In this document: positions 53,158-64,000 of the stretch, in pieces
Position numbering within the stretch: the stretch's first letter is position 1
Layout of the letters: each line of letters begins with the position of its first letter
Source of the DNA: Anopheles merus
Taxonomy: Eukaryota; Arthropoda; Insecta; Diptera; Culicidae
Assembly (NCBI RefSeq): GCF_017562075.2
Contig: NC_054084.1
Coordinates: forward strand, 8,888,640-8,952,639
Reading direction: 5' to 3'
Length of the DNA: 64,000 nucleotides
The notes under the pieces: generated by a model
The model's database searches: none
The model's input: only the letters and a program-made list of their open reading frames with translations
What the model was told of the DNA's origin: nothing
Made by a program: the position numbers and the translations under genes

Positions 53158-56100
53158 CCTGTTACTTTTTACCCGGACGTACAGCTTCTACATCCGGCAT
53201 CCTTCGACGATGCGAAGGAAGTTTGTGGGAGTGAAAAATTGTTGCATCGTTTTTTGTTTTTTTTTTTTGTGAACAGCAAGCATCCGTTTGTGCTTGGTAG
53301 GTTTTATTAGCCCGGCCATGGGATGTTTAGTTACATCCTGTGTTATATTTTGCCTTCACTGTGCGCACACGTCCATTAGCCGCCTCGTGCGAAGCGTAAA
53401 ACTAATCGCCATACAAAGACGGCTAACCAACAATACGTTTCACGGAATAAAAACACTGTATAATTGCACATTTGTTCCTTACAAACGGGCGTCCAATCGT
53501 GTGGATGTGCGAGGGAAAATAAACAACATACTCACGTACAGGGTACCATGGGCGTCTCCGTGTCCATGGAACGAGCATCTCGAGCAGCAGCATGCATCGA
53601 TGGAAAGTGTTTGGAATATTAATTTTCCACTTTCCACCGCACTACAGTGGCCGTGGCTGTCCTGGCACGGACAGGCGGAATTGTTTATATCAACGAACGG
53701 ATTGTGCCGTTGTTTTTTTGTGTGCCATCGATGGTGAAGAATTAGCATAAAGTAATGACATGTACGTGTGTTGTAACGATGTGTAATTTAACTTCCTTTT
53801 CCCAACTGATATCACGCTTTTTATTGTAATTTTTAAATCACAGTATTCAACGTTTTCGTTGGCTACACTTGTTACAATGTGTGGTGGATGAAGTTTGACT
53901 TTTGAGTTACTTTATTAGTCTCCTGGCGCATCGATTTGTCGCTACACCTTTAAGCCATAAAGCACGACCAAAACAAACACCCTATTTTCCTTCCCTTCGT
54001 GCCACGCTTTGTATTTTGTCACGGGAAAAACCACCACCAAACATTGCTTTTGCTAACAAACGCACTTCATCGAAGAATGCCGTGAGACGGCAACCGTCGC
54101 CATGATCATCATCGTCGCCGTCAACCGTCGACGGTGCGTGGTTTTTGGGCCGAAAAGTTGTTGCCGAGCGAACGCCCTGTGCCTCATAAAACGCACTTTG
54201 TGGCTAGGTAAACATTTTAACGACCTTTTTCTTCGCGCTGCACTGCCTCAACCATTGGCCCGGCGGCGGGTAGAGGCAGTCGATTACAACAGTGTACAGT
54301 GACGACGCTTTGTAACAAGGTGTCGGTTCGTTCACTCGTTCACCAGAGCCTTCCAAACCTTCTGTGCGTGTGTGTGTGTGTGTGTGTACGGGAGAAGGCT
54401 TGGGAGAGCAGTGGCCACCGGGCGAAACTTTACTTTTGCTGGCGTAGCATTTGTGCGGCATTGTTGGACACCTGTTAAACTTCAAAAGCCGATAATCCTG
54501 CGAGTAAGCACCGGGTTTGGGTGGGAGGAGAAGCGGGCGAACCCGGGTTTTGAAAATTAATTGAAAAAGTTGCGCATTGGCGCATTGGTGTGAGCGTGTG
54601 GTTTTCGTTTGCAAACTTGCAGACCAGTAGTGTGGTGAGTGGAAATTGACGCTTTTTTAAGAATAATATTTAGTTTAACAATTAAAATCAATCGTCAGGA
54701 ATTTACCCAAAGACACTCAGCCAAAAAAATCCACAAAAATGTCTTAAAAGGGTTAAAGATGACGATCAGCGACCAGCGATCATTGACAGTCGTTCGAGTT
54801 GTTAATGTTGCCAAACGATAATTGCACTCTCTCTGCACTGCGGCCAATGGACAGTGGCCATCACGATCCCTTTTTTTTATGATGCTTTCCCACACTAAAA
54901 TGGCGCTCAGTGTTCTCCTGCAATTGAATTAGCTTTATCAAATTAACATACCGTAATGAAAATGTGTCGGAATAATCTTCAAATGATTTGCATTTGAGAG
55001 TCTCCCCCGCTATTCTCGGAAAAAGTGTAAAATTTACCCTTTACGCGGTGAAACGGGCAGCCCACCGAAATCACGGCACGGTCATGGCCAAAGTAAGGTA
55101 TCCCCACCCCGTCAGCTTTTATTACCCACTCACACACACACCCGCTAACACCCAAATGTAACAGAATACCGCCACTTGCACCTTAAAATCGCTACACTCT
55201 CGAACACAGTGCACGCTCTCTCTCGGAAAGCTTAAAAAGGATTCTTTTGGCGACTCCCCGTACTCCTCTTTTCCGGTACGGTGGCTCAACGAGCCAGAAA
55301 AAGTGGCAGCCATTTGTGCTGGGAAAAATGCTGCCTCCCACCCGAGAAGGTGGAAATTTAATTACGCAAGCTGTGTGAAAAATGACACACATACCTACCC
55401 GTTTTCCCACAAACACCGTCCCCCAGACGGTGGCGTACACGGTGATAAAGGAAACATTATACCGTTTTGAGGAGGGGTGTTGGGATTTTGGCACTGTGAA
55501 GTAACGCAAAAACCCCTTCCGAGAGAGAGCAAAAAAAAAAAAAAGGATTTAAGGCTTGGGAAAGCCGGGGGAATTTCTACAACAGTTGCGCCATTTGTTG
55601 CTTCTGCTGGTGAAGTTACAATATCATGCCCACACCCACTCTTCGATGCCCTTGGCTGCTCCCTCCCCGCCCCGTGTGGCTGTTCCGCGAGATATGCCGT
55701 GTATTAAATTCTCCGTATTTCAGTCACGGAACCGGGCAGGCCGGTGGAAACATTTTCACGGTGGTTTTGCAAAACCGGTTGATGGGAATTAGTTGCGTGC
55801 GTGTTTTGTGCGAAGGAATGAAGCTCCGGCTGCTGCTGAGGAGACGCGGGCAGATCGTTCCGCAGGAGGGTGTAAGTGGCTGTGTAAAATTCTTCGCCGC
55901 TTCGCTGGGAAGCGGGATGAAGCGGGATTGTTCCCAGCTATTCGGCTCGGGTGTGAGCGCGTTTGGAGAGCTTAATGCGCTCGGTTAATCTCGGGTGAGG
56001 GCAGCTGATGCGATCAAGCGATGAACAAGTGGCAATAAAATGTTGGAAAGCAAACTATTCGGGCGAATAAAAGCGTTCTGTGGAAGTGGAGCTGGACGCT

Positions 56101-59100
56101 GTCCGTTCTGGGAACTTTCGGCAGCAATTGTACAACGTTGATCGTTGGGAAAAGGAATAAAAGGCTTGCAGTTGATGCTTTTTGTTATCATTCCAAAGTG
56201 AGTAACTTGTTAATCGACTGTATTGTAGTGGCGTGTAGTAATTTTGGTTTTCCTTTTACATAGGAGAGTTTTAATCCCTTTAATGTAGTTTATACGGTTT
56301 CAGAAAATTTAAATAGTTGTGGTTTAGTTGTGAAAATTGAGCCCATAACCGCTCAAACTCTCTTGCTCTCTGGCTCTCTCGTCTCTCCGAAAAAACACTA
56401 TCAACTCAATTAGTGGGAAAATTTAATTTACATAAATTGAAAATCCTTCACCGCTGGCTGATAGCTTACCGGGCTTGCCTCCGGATTCATGCATGCCCGA
56501 AGACACGATGGTTCGACTACGTTCGATGGTGACAAATTGAGCTGCTGTTGCCACATCCGCGCGACCGAAAGCGCTGACGGGAAGGGAGCGTTTGAAGCGC
56601 CACGGTTTGGCCACGACGAAAAGCAGGATGTGATATCGGCTCCGATTTAGATAAAGCGAAGGTCGGTAATGAAGAAGATATGCCGAGCGTGTGTTTCGTC
56701 TTGCTATGAATAAGTGAATGCTGTCGTTGTCGTACACATCACTACAAGCAGGCAAGACCCTATAGTGTGAGGGGGCTAGTACTTGGGACAGTGATTTGTG
56801 CTGGCAAAAAGGGGGAAAACTGACGACATCCTTGCACGGTTTAATTAAAACATAATTTAATTATCTTCAGAGATTGTAGTTAAAGCAATTCGCTGCTTAA
56901 ATAATGTAGATGGAAGAGGTGGAGGATGGACGTTTGTTTTACATTTTTATATTATTGTATTATAGCGCTTATACAGCAGTCGGCAAAAAAGCTCACAACA
57001 GCCGTTCAAAATACCACATGCCTCGAAGCGCTGTCACTGTGACGACGTATGATTTCTGTCTAAATAGAGATGTCGCGCAGCACAACATCAAAGCAAGCGT
57101 TGATTACGTATGTGGTGACATTTTAATTACTGTCGGTGACGCACGCTCATCTGAATGCGACTGCGATGTACTACTTCGGGCTAGATGTTATGCTGTGGCG
57201 GTACTTTTTTTTGCAGCGCTGTGTGTAAAATTAAGCGATTTCGAATCGCTTTTTTGTTTGCTCGATAACACTGATAAGTGTAGAGGTCTGTTTATTTAAT
57301 TTTCTGTTCCTGCCATTTCTTAACGCAACACAGGCGAACGGCGCAACCGGCCCTGTGTTTGAAGCGAGATAATCGCCTCCAATATCCGTTCGACCGTTAG
57401 GAGCCGCAACCATAATACAGCATTCAGGCACGCTCGGGACTGCTGCTGCATAAAAGAGTTCAAAGCGAAGCGTTTGCCGCCACTATTCGCCTAATCCAAT
57501 CTCTCGAGCGGATGCTTCTTTTAATGCGAACTCCAATTCGACATTTGATCTTTTGCTGAATTTGGGCTTAAAAACGTTTACGAGATAGAGCGCCGGAAAG
57601 AGATTCGACATAGAAAAAGGGGAAAAAAAACGTAACACTGGGAACACGAAATGGGCCGATCTTTTCGGGACACGCCGTCCTAAGCTGGCAGACTTGGGCA
57701 GGCAAAAATAATGAACACGAGCAAACCCTGCCGCATCGCAGCAACCCATTTTCCGCCGTGAGAGGTTCCTTTGATGAAGTGTGTTCCCAGTGTGTGCGCG
57801 TTGCACGGGCGCAGCGTGGTCTTTCGTCATTAGAACCGAACGACGTGCTGTTACGTGCTAGTAGTACAAGAAGTAGAAAAAAAGCGCCAAATCTACAGAC
57901 TACTGCTTGCAATAAACCTTTTTGATCCTCATTTTTGATGACTTTTATGTGCGTTGCGGAAAGGATTAGTGGTGTGTTGATACGGCTTTGCTGCCGCACG
58001 CTTTGCTGAGCTTTTGATGAGTCGCGCAAGCTTTGCCGCAAAAATATTTGTTTTAATGAGTAAAGGAGGTTTCTTAAATAGAGCGAAACGACTTCTGGCA
58101 CCTATTTTGCTGATGCTGAAAAATAGCACACATTCCAAGGTTAATGTTACCCTATCCATAAAACATCCCGATCGAGGGAAGAAGAGAAGGCAACCTCCCG
58201 TTAATTCAATTATAGCCGGTCCCCGTTCAAGCGCCAAAAATGGGCGAGGTTTCTTTTCAACCTCCTACATGATTTAATGTCTCAATCATGCGTTCCAATG
58301 TGCCGCTGTGCAGAAAGGGCAAACAGTCAATTCCGTTTTGCAACGGCACAACACGTACGGACACAGTCACAGTGGAGCAATCATCCAAAAGAGCAAAAGA
58401 TTTTCCGTTCTCCAATTTCTGTCTTTCATTTATTCGCTTCCCCCCCCCCCCCCACGCAAAAAGGTCACACAATCTAGTGTTTTGCCACCTGCACCACGAG
58501 CTTTTCCTCTCAATTATTAATGGTCTCCGTCTAGACATTGATATGGAGGGAACGAGCGAGAGACAGAGCATGCTTGGAGAACCCTTTTCTACGTGTTTCC
58601 CTGTTTTGACGTGTGTGCACGTTTTTGGAGATGTTTTTAACCTCCCCCGAAACACACAAATGAAAGGTGGAAAGGTATTTTGATTGGAAACGCCGGCTCC
58701 GTACGCTTCTGCTGCACAGTGGCAATAAACCTTTGGAAGGTGCAGCCAGATGGAGGTGAGGAAATAGATGTAGCAACATCATAAAACATACCGGCCGGAA
58801 AGTTTACCCTCGGCGCGCGTTGATGATTGGGAAGCGTGGAGGAATGTAGCGGCAGCACCGCATGCTCGCTCACGTCACGGTTCACATGTCGCCAACGGGA
58901 ATTAGAATGTGCGATCGGAAGCAGCTAGACAAAATCCGGCCAGGTGTCGTACGGCTGCTGTCGAATTAAGGTGAGTTTGGTGGGGAGGATTGCGTTGGCA
59001 ATGGGAAGCTATTTATCAGCAGCTACCCACATGATGGCCGGTTTTCTTTCCCTTCTTTGATGATCCCTACCAAGAGCCGTGACGCAATGTGACGCAACGA

Positions 59101-61305
59101 TCAAACGAAAGGGAAAAGGGGAGCGTTTTTTATTTATATTTATTTCCCTCAAGCAAGCAGCAACGTTGCAAATCTTTCTGTCGGTGTAAATAGGATTAAA
59201 AGTTTCTCTGTTTCGATTCCTTTTCCTCCTGCTGATTGTAAATCATTTTCTCACAACAAACTCTTTGGCATAATTTGAAGCGACGATCCAACAACAGGTT
59301 GGCAAAATGCTCCCATCCTGTTCGTCCGGCTCTATTTTTGCTCCAATTTCGAATGGAAATATGGAAATGAAATTCAGCTGCTGGCAAAACTGGTTGCCGG
59401 TGTCGTTCAGGTATCAGCAGGTTGACCAGCTTCTGCCGATGCCGATGTTCGATGTTTGTCGATACCACCCATCTATGATGTAAATTATTTGGCTCTACAA
59501 AATGATAAACTTTTTCCCTTTTTGGATCGTTGACAGGTTGAGGAGCCCCCGTTTGATCACCATCTGGTTATCGAATTACAAAACAACGCTCAGTTGATGT
59601 ATATATGTATGCAAAAGTTTTGGAGGGAGAGTGTATTTTTAGCCTATTTTGTTTCATTATGACAACGTTCCCGTTTTAGGTCAGATTTATCATAAATGTT
59701 CCTGTTTACCTTTTCATGTTTTGTATTTTATTCTTCCATTGAAAACGAAACCATTTGCCACCGCTGTAGTGTAGAGTTAAATTCATTAGAATTAACAGTA
59801 CAATAACTATAACTGCACCTACCATCCCGACCAAGCTCCCGGGGCTAAACGATGGAACAAAATAGTGCTGGCCAATGTAAATGCAAATTCCACGAAACGA
59901 AAACATAAAACGGTTCTAATGGCTTCGGGATGATAACCGGCAGCAGCAGCACTAGCACGACCACCAGCAGCAACCTTCGGTGGAGCGGAAAGTGATAAAG
60001 CTGGCCGGTGCAAACGCAACTCCACCGTGATAAAGCAATAGAAGTTTTACGGGAGTGAGAGAAAGGCTGCAGCACGGCACTCGGTTCACTAGAAGGATAA
60101 ACATAATCCAGAATACTCCGCAGCAAAAGGAAATTATGAGTAGCAGAAGGAGAATAAAGTTGCTGCGGAATTTATTGTGAGTATCTGGTATTATTTGCTA
60201 TCGAATAAAACCATTCCGATGTTAGTGAGAGCCATTGGGCCATCTTTCGGCTACCGGGAAAGGATTATACACTTATTTATTTCTGTTTATAATTGAAAAG
60301 AAGTAAAGCTGGCCGGAGTGTTTTAGAGATTGGAAACAGATCACCTCAGATTGTTTCAAAACACTTTCAAGCAATAATTTCCCAATTAGATACAGCTCTT
60401 GCAGCTCTTGCGTTCAAAGCATCATTTTTTCTTGTTAGATTGTAATTGTATTGTTTTCTTATTGCATTCTAGGTACAACAGTAATTTACGTTGTTCACTG
60501 TAAGCTCTTATTGGAAAGGCAATTGATTAAGCTTGTTTTCAATGCAATATGTGTATACACGAAGCAACTAAGCGGTACTTTTTATGCTCTAGAATGCGTC
60601 TTGCTCCTACCGCTCTACTCTTACTGTCTTTACTTTAATTGTTTCGTTTCTTGAAAGAACACCTTTCGCAAGGAGACGAAAACAGCTTCTCTCCTATAAA
60701 TTGTTGCAAGTCCTCCGCCTTTAATCCGCTTACAATAATGGCAGAAAAACACATCCATCCGTTCACGATCGTCAATGTTTTGCACCCCAAAGCTTAAGGG
60801 CAACTCTCACCGTGCCTCTATTCCAATGCCCCACAGAGCACAACTCGGGGTTATAATTGCAAATTAATCCCTCTCCGAGACTGCATTAAACACTCATTAA
60901 ACATCGAAATGTGTTGCACTCTCGGCGCATCAATTTGCAGCGCCTGCACATCGTAACCCTCGCACGATAAGACGCGCACAACCGGTTTGAAGTATTAGAA
61001 AATTGAATAAATAAACCCCGTGAACTGAAAATACCGAAAATACACCACCGTTCGTTCCGTTTGCTTTGGGGTGCGTTTGCTTTTTACCTGTTTGGGGTGG
61101 GGGGGGGGGGCACGATGCAGGGACCATCGTACCGCTCATTAGCGAACATTGCAGACGCTGTAACGCTGCCGAAAAGCATCGGAAAGCAATTTCATGCTCC
61201 GGTTGTTTGTCGGTCTCGTTGATTAGTCAGTACGGGGAAGCACGGAGTGAGCTTTTTACAGCGAAAAGCTTCGAGCAGGACGAAACGCAATTTTCAGCGT
61301 TTTTG
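53158..61305. other. About 8 kb without a supported gene
   Basis: I found no chain of exons with consistent phase or a recognisable protein on either strand. Simple repeats: TG at about 54367-54387, an A tract at about 55531-55544, and a C tract at 58441-58453. An ATG-started 129-codon frame at 56910-57299 has no family resemblance and may overlap a decayed transposon. The stretch may be intergenic or the intron of a gene outside the window. Confidence 0.45.
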
Positions 61306-61308
61306 TTA

Positions 61309-61660
61309 AGGCCGGGCTACATTGATCGTACTCTCTGGTGTAATTTCGATTTTCACTAGCGCATCTGGCGGCGGCTGACCGAAGCATTTTGCCAAACAAT
61401 TTAGGACTGCTCGAGAAAATACGTTATTTTCCATGTTTTTCACTTTAACTGGACTGGGAAAGCTTTGTAATTGATAGATAAACATATTTTGCAAGTATTT
61501 CAGCCATTTTCGAATCAAAAAACGATGAAAAAACTACTTAATTTTGAGATCCGGCATGACCATTCCCTCGACGACCAAAAAAAGCTTCCACCAGCCGCCG
61601 CCAGATGCGCTAGTGAAAATCAAAATTACACTTGCGAGTACGATCAATGTAGCCCGGCCT
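61309..61660. mobile_element. 352-bp foldback MITE with ~70-85-bp terminal inverted repeats, TTA target duplication
   Basis: The left end (61309 to about 61393) begins AGGCCGGGCTACATTGATCG. The right end (about 61576-61660) is its reverse complement with a few mismatches, for about 70 bp closely and some 15 bp more loosely. TTA occurs directly outside both ends (61306-61308 and 61661-61663). A 3-bp TWA duplication is typical of PIF/Harbinger-type elements, so this is best read as a non-autonomous member. The mirror-image ORFs on both strands here are products of the inverted repeats. Its ~180-bp middle carries no gene. Confidence 0.8.
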
Positions 61661-61663
61661 TTA

Positions 61664-64000
61664 GAATGCGACGACAGCCCTTTATTTAGGCGGAACTTAA
61701 ACAACACAATAGAAGCATCATGTTCAATTCCTCCTTTTCTCAATGCTAAAAAAAGGCTGTTCTTTCAACATGGTTTCGATGTTGGAGTTCAGTTCTAAAC
61801 TTCGGCATATACTTTTGGTTAATGTTCCGGCATAAATGAGTGCATTTTTCGATTCACCATACTGCTTCCCTACTTCTATTCATAACCAACGCATCACTCA
61901 AGCTAAATAACGCTTGCACGCTCTTCCCTGTTCCATTGTTTTAGCGCTCTTCCTACAACGCACCACCACCACCGAATATTCTCTCGATAGTGAAGCTCTA
62001 GCGTGCGTTAATTAGTGAGCATTTCTACCGAGCTACCACTCTCCCTTCATACTCTAACCAACCAACGACTAGGGCTTACAGAAACAATGCCTCCATAGCC
62101 ACGCTGTTACTCCGGTGTGCCACGGCATTTGATGCTGACTGGTGAGTTGATGAAAAGTACCCTGAATTTGGGAAACTTTTGCACAAACGAAAAAAAAGGG
62201 TTTGCGGTACGTGAACACTAGAACGCTGCCAGTAGTGGAATGTGAGCGCTGGGACCCATAAATGTGACCTCATCGTGGGGTGGCCATTGTAATGCCAATG
62301 CCGGTGGTGGCTAGTGAAAGCGAAGGGAGTAAATCGTATAGCCTCAAATAATAAGGCGTCTTTTGTTAATTATAAAGACGTGGGACAAGAGTTGGTATTG
62401 TGTGGAGAGATTCGTGGAACAGTGGGGCTAAAGCAGGGATAGAAAAGGAGAAGGCGAAGTACCCTTAATCTTTTATGTACTTTTAATAATAAAGATTTTT
62501 TTCTTTTCCCCTGTTTTTTTTACATTAACAGTAGAATTTGAACTATTTAGCGACAAAGGAAATGACAGAAAAAGCAGTTAACCAACCACCTCAAAAGACA
62601 CTTCCTTGTTCATTCGCATGAGTTCATTCGCTCATCAACGGCGAAGGTTCACTCGACTAAATCGACGAAACGGGTTCACTCTCACGTGCTCCGGGAAAGA
62701 GAGAGCTCCCCCAGCAACGATTCTCTGTCTCAGCAGCCTCTCAGCAGCATCTCTCGGTGTGTGAGAGCATTTTTGGCTCTCTTTACCCAAGAGCATTTTG
62801 GTGCACTCGGCACAGCAATCCTGACTGGTCGTTGAGTTCGATAAAGCTCATTTGTGTGTTGCCAGTTGTGCGGTACGGGCATGCCGCGTGAAGCAAAAGC
62901 ACGACATCGTTTCTATTGTTTTGTAGTTTTGTGTGACTTTATTGCCTCATTTTACCTTTCAGGTGAGGTGATGGTTGTGAAAAAGTTTAGCTTCCCAGAA
63001 ACGAAAAGTAAATTTAAGAGGTGGATTGAGCGTAATTTGCTTAATTCTAGCTGGAAGCTAGCACGGGATAGACAGCTGTCTCATAGTTTGTTGCATTTAA
63101 TTCCCTCTAATCGAAACGCTTCGCGAGAGCAGTTTGTATTGATTGCAGTTGGATGGAAATATATGAGCGTATAAAAAGGAGCTAGTAAAATGCTCCCTCG
63201 ATTGACCAGAGTAGCAATGAGTAGAGTGAGACAGGGTCAGACGGTCATGTGAAGGTAGGTCAAGGGCGCTCAAGGCAAATGGCATGTTAATTGGCCCAAT
63301 TAGATGATGCGCATCGGGCGCACGGTATTGCAGCAGACCGAAACGATGCACGTATCATTGTAATGATAGTTTAATAAAGTAATTGATGAAGTCATTACGT
63401 TTCAATCATGATCGTACAACATGTATGAAAGGAGAAATTGCTTAGCAAAAACAGATAATATTAAAGTAAAAAAGCTGCACTTTAAATATTGGTTCCTCAC
63501 TATGTATAAAACAGCTTTAAGCGACTCATTTCTCCCATCTAATTAAAGCCTTCTTTTTCTTCCGCTCAAACGAAACCCAAGCCCGTTCGTAGCACTTCCG
63601 TTTGCTATTTCCTTGCACGCTCCTATGCAAATGTAACAGGCAAGCGACACAAAGACGCTATCCCATCTTTTGCTCAAGCCCGGCCCCGGTCTCTCGTTCG
63701 CTGATACTATCTTTACCGCCGTTTTTATAGTCCGTCTTCCGTCTGGTTGCTTTCATCAAAGCTGCTCACACCACAAAGCGGGGGAAAAAGTAAGCCTTTA
63801 AATGAAGTCTCTTTCTTCATTTTACCACTTACTTACTTAGCTGCCGGACCGGGAAGGTTCAAAATGTAGCCGAACGCGAAGCCTTGAGGTGAGAGTAACC
63901 TTGGAATATTCGATTCAACCCGGAGCCCCAGAGTCCCGGGGAGAAAATTGTTTCCATTCCTCTACCGCTACCTGTTGTTGTTGCGTTGGTGGTGGCTGGT
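61664..64000. other. Right end of window, no supported gene
   Basis: A GA-rich segment at about 62690-62760 precedes transcript-like sequence, and a possible donor or acceptor pair lies around 62966-62971. A short open frame at about 62854-63174 has no recognisable homology. Nothing is firm enough to call a gene. Confidence 0.4.

Noticed and set aside
61306..61798. Pair of similar ORFs on both strands (shared PPDALVKI-x-IT)
   Set aside because: They are the two inverted repeat ends of the 352-bp MITE read in opposite directions.
1..64000. CRISPR arrays, bacterial operons, rRNA
   Set aside because: The window is eukaryotic. The only regular repeats are coding SHIPPO units, a minisatellite and simple repeats, with no spacer structure or rRNA signatures.

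Overview
This is eukaryotic, very probably dipteran DNA, most likely from an Anopheles-type mosquito. It has GT-AG introns of about 55-100 bp inside coding clusters and multi-kb introns elsewhere. It also has many short CA/GT, GGT and poly-C/poly-G tracts, GC-rich third codon positions in the real exons, and a Tec-family kinase very close to what I know of Drosophila Btk29A. The species is inferred; no database search was possible. All three genes I can support lie on the + strand, and every exon junction given was checked for reading phase.

Layout. (1) 1-8835: no supported coding exon; the part just before 8836 is presumably the 5' leader of the first gene. (2) 8836-27521: Btk29A-like non-receptor tyrosine kinase, PH-less isoform, 11 coding exons and 644 aa. 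A 9-codon first exon is separated by a 13-kb intron from a Gln-rich exon, a linker exon, SH3, SH2 and an intact kinase domain. (3) 27522-40579: a 3' region with several AATAAA signals, then gene-poor DNA with one or more possible untranslated exons. (4) 40580-48285: a SHIPPO/ODF3 (CIMAP)-type sperm-tail or axonemal protein gene. The ordinary N- and C-terminal ODF3-like framework is interrupted by a very large expansion of the ~33-aa PGPGAY repeat, 23 units in a single 2277-bp exon. It has three alternative C-terminal endings. (5) 48590-50698: a compact transcription unit encoding a single-pass receptor-tyrosine-kinase-like protein whose HRD and DFG motifs are destroyed (a pseudokinase). It is preceded by a short ORF split by an intron. 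(6) 50699-64000: no supported gene, but two clean non-autonomous DNA transposons. One is a 1315-bp hAT-type element with an exact 8-bp target duplication. The other is a 352-bp foldback element with ~70-bp terminal inverted repeats and a TTA duplication. A tRNA-derived SINE lies in the big Btk29A intron.

How they work together. Btk29A is a cytoplasmic kinase acting downstream of Src-type kinases and receptors. The SHIPPO protein is structural, expected in sperm flagella or cilia. The pseudokinase would be a signalling scaffold or co-receptor if expressed. Nothing in the sequence shows that the three are functionally linked. The compact spacing of genes 2 and 3 (305 bp from stop codon to the next candidate ORF) leaves room for shared or read-through transcription.

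Limits: untranslated exons, promoters and 3' ends cannot be fixed without transcript data. The start codon of the SHIPPO gene and the N-terminus of the pseudokinase are uncertain.
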